Assembly: GCA_002299125.1 (NCBI GenBank)
Contig: DBNU01000024.1
Location: forward strand, 1 to 5,531
Reading direction: 5' to 3'
Source of the DNA: Proteobacteria bacterium UBA664
GTDB taxonomy: Bacteria > Pseudomonadota > Gammaproteobacteria > UBA7966
Length of the DNA: 5,531 nt
Part shown: positions 4,321 through 5,531 of the stretch, in pieces
Position numbering within the stretch: the first letter of the stretch is position 1
Layout of the letters: every line of letters starts with the position of its first letter
Translations under genes and position numbers: made by a program
Notes under the pieces: generated by a model
Databases searched by the model: none
The model's input: only the letters and a program-made list of their open reading frames with translations
What the model was told of the DNA's origin: nothing

Positions 4321-5531
4321 CAGCCCCGGCCCCGCTTGCGTGCACCACCCGGCCCCGCCCCCTCGGGCGCACCGCCGCCGGACTGGGGTGGTTGATTGAC
4401 AGCGGTCGCGCTCTTGACCGTGTTGGGCTGGGGTATCGCCGGAGGCACGGCCTGCATATCAAGTTGCGCACTCAGGCGGGCCACCTGCTCCTCGAGCAGT
4501 GCGATCCGACGCGCTGCTTCGTCATCGCCGGCCGGAGATGGCTCCGGGCTCAGGCGGCGGCCCAACTCGACCACCTGATTGCGCAGGGCATGAAAGCGTT
4601 CGTACTGGGTGTTGAGCTCGCGGCGGGTGGGGAGATTCATGCGTGCGAGCGTGTCATCGACCATAGCCTGTGCGTGGACGCGAAAGGCCATGAGCGTGTT
4701 GACCACTTCGGCGTAAAGCCGGGAGTACTCATCCGTCAAGGCAAAGCGGGCGAAGACTTCCTCGCTGCTGTCTACCCATAGATCGTAAAGCCCGCGCAGG
4801 GAGGAAACCGTCTCGCCCTTCTCGCCCGTCTCGATGAGCTTCTTCAGCAACAGGTCCATGGACTCGCCCGTAAGCTGGGACATGGCCATGCTGAAACGAT
4901 TGACGGCATGCTGATGCGCGAGGTGGAGTTGCAGGGCTCGCTGCATCTGCTCCTGCGTCTCGCGGCTATAACCGACGGCGGGAATGCCGAGCAGACGCTG
5001 GGTCTCGTTCTCAAGCGCCCCCATGACCGACGGCAACTCTCCCTTGAGGCCACTGAGGATGTCTGCGGAGGCCGCATAGAGGCCCGCCATGGAGTGCATC
5101 ATCGAGCCAATCGGCTCCGGACCACCGCCCATGACGCTGCGAGTGGCATCTGCCCAGTCACCCAGTTGCCCCGGGGCCATGAACTGCCGGAACTGATCGA
5201 AGGACCGTTCCAGTTGTTCCTGCCACTGCGCGGTGGGTTGATCCATGCCCGCGTAGGCCGAGAGGTAGCGTGAACAACCCTCGGACATCTTCATGAACCA
5301 GCGCATCTGGTCGGCAACCGCACTCATGTTCGGCGCCACCTCGCCCCGCGGCAGCCCGCCCTGGATGCCTGACCACCAACGATCGAAGGCGTCGGCCCAC
5401 CCGCCCATGGCCATCTGCGCAGTAGCGGGGTCGGCTCGCAATGACTCCTGCGCGAGCCGGCTCCAGAGGTCCCAGTAGCCTCGCTGGGCACTGACGAAAT
5501 CATCAGTCCATTTGAGGAGGTCGGGATTGGC
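4320..5531 (-). CDS. phaE: Class III PHA synthase subunit PhaE (5' end beyond the window)
   Basis: PhaE is the non-catalytic partner required for activity of class III PhaC. The frame is open to the window edge, so 403 residues are visible and the start lies to the right. The first visible residues, ANPDLLKWTDDFVSAQRGYWDLW, already look like a PhaE N-terminus (Trp-rich QRxYWDxW), so little is likely missing. The TTG at 5441 is an internal Leu, not the start. Diagnostic is the PhaE box LGIPAVGYSRETQ (bases 4953-4991), followed by a long helical region, the conserved LPTRRELNTQYERFHALRNQV near visible residues 300-320, and a predicted coiled coil (ARRIALLEEQVARLSAQL, about 340-357). The last 45 residues are Pro/Gly-rich and end basic (GGARKRGRG), making the protein longer than Allochromatium PhaE (about 357). 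phaC follows on the same strand. Confidence 0.92.
   Translation of the reverse strand, partial: ANPDLLKWTDDFVSAQRGYWDLWSRLAQESLRADPATAQMAMGGWADAFDRWWSGIQGGLPRGEVAPNMSAVADQMRWFMKMSEGCSRYLSAYAGMDQPTAQWQEQLERSFDQFRQFMAPGQLGDWADATRSVMGGGPEPIGSMMHSMAGLYAASADILSGLKGELPSVMGALENETQRLLGIPAVGYSRETQEQMQRALQLHLAHQHAVNRFSMAMSQLTGESMDLLLKKLIETGEKGETVSSLRGLYDLWVDSSEEVFARFALTDEYSRLYAEVVNTLMAFRVHAQAMVDDTLARMNLPTRRELNTQYERFHALRNQVVELGRRLSPEPSPAGDDEAARRIALLEEQVARLSAQLDMQAVPPAIPQPNTVKSATAVNQPPQSGGGAPEGAGPGGARKRGRG

Noticed and set aside
1..5531. CRISPR array, tRNA, rRNA, transposase or phage genes
   Set aside because: No regularly spaced repeats, cloverleaf-like sequence, or mobile-element proteins are visible; the coding content is fully explained by pha genes.

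Overview
The window is a compact polyhydroxyalkanoate (PHA, PHB-type) storage locus built around a class III (PhaC/PhaE) synthase. GC content is high, and the family combination (two-subunit synthase with a PhaE box, PhaR with KKYPNRRLYDT, PhaB with SVNGQKGQFGQTNY) points to a gammaproteobacterium, most plausibly a Chromatiales or Ectothiorhodospiraceae-like lineage. This assignment is inferred from protein families only.

Layout, plus strand: the last codons of an upstream reductase (FAINGGQHM, typical of the end of acetoacetyl-CoA reductases) run without a stop codon into phaR (about 63-584), which is followed by a strong GC-rich hairpin. After a 276-nt gap comes a second reductase, phaB (861-1826), whose classical SDR body carries an unusual N-terminal extension of about 75 residues that resembles a phasin helix. 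A hairpin, a good sigma70-type promoter (TTGACA, 17-nt spacer, TAGCCT) and a TGC-rich tract over the expected start site then precede a small phasin-like protein with an Ala/Pro-rich tail (2043-2723).

The convergent gap 2724-3074 carries no gene and is full of repeats: an 11-bp hairpin, a 15-bp perfect inverted repeat framing a 179-bp block, a REP-like palindrome and two kinds of short direct repeat. On the minus strand, phaE (open at the right edge, ends at 4320) precedes phaC (GTG start at 4136, ends at 3075), so both run toward the phasin-like gene.

Together the genes form a unit: PhaB reduces acetoacetyl-CoA to 3-hydroxybutyryl-CoA, PhaC/PhaE polymerises it, the phasin-like protein would coat the granules, and PhaR would sense polymer and repress granule-protein genes. 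No beta-ketothiolase (phaA) lies in the window. The most interesting points are the open frame between the upstream reductase and phaR, the phasin-like extension on PhaB, the promoter/TGC-rich arrangement before the phasin-like gene, and the repeat block between the converging transcripts.
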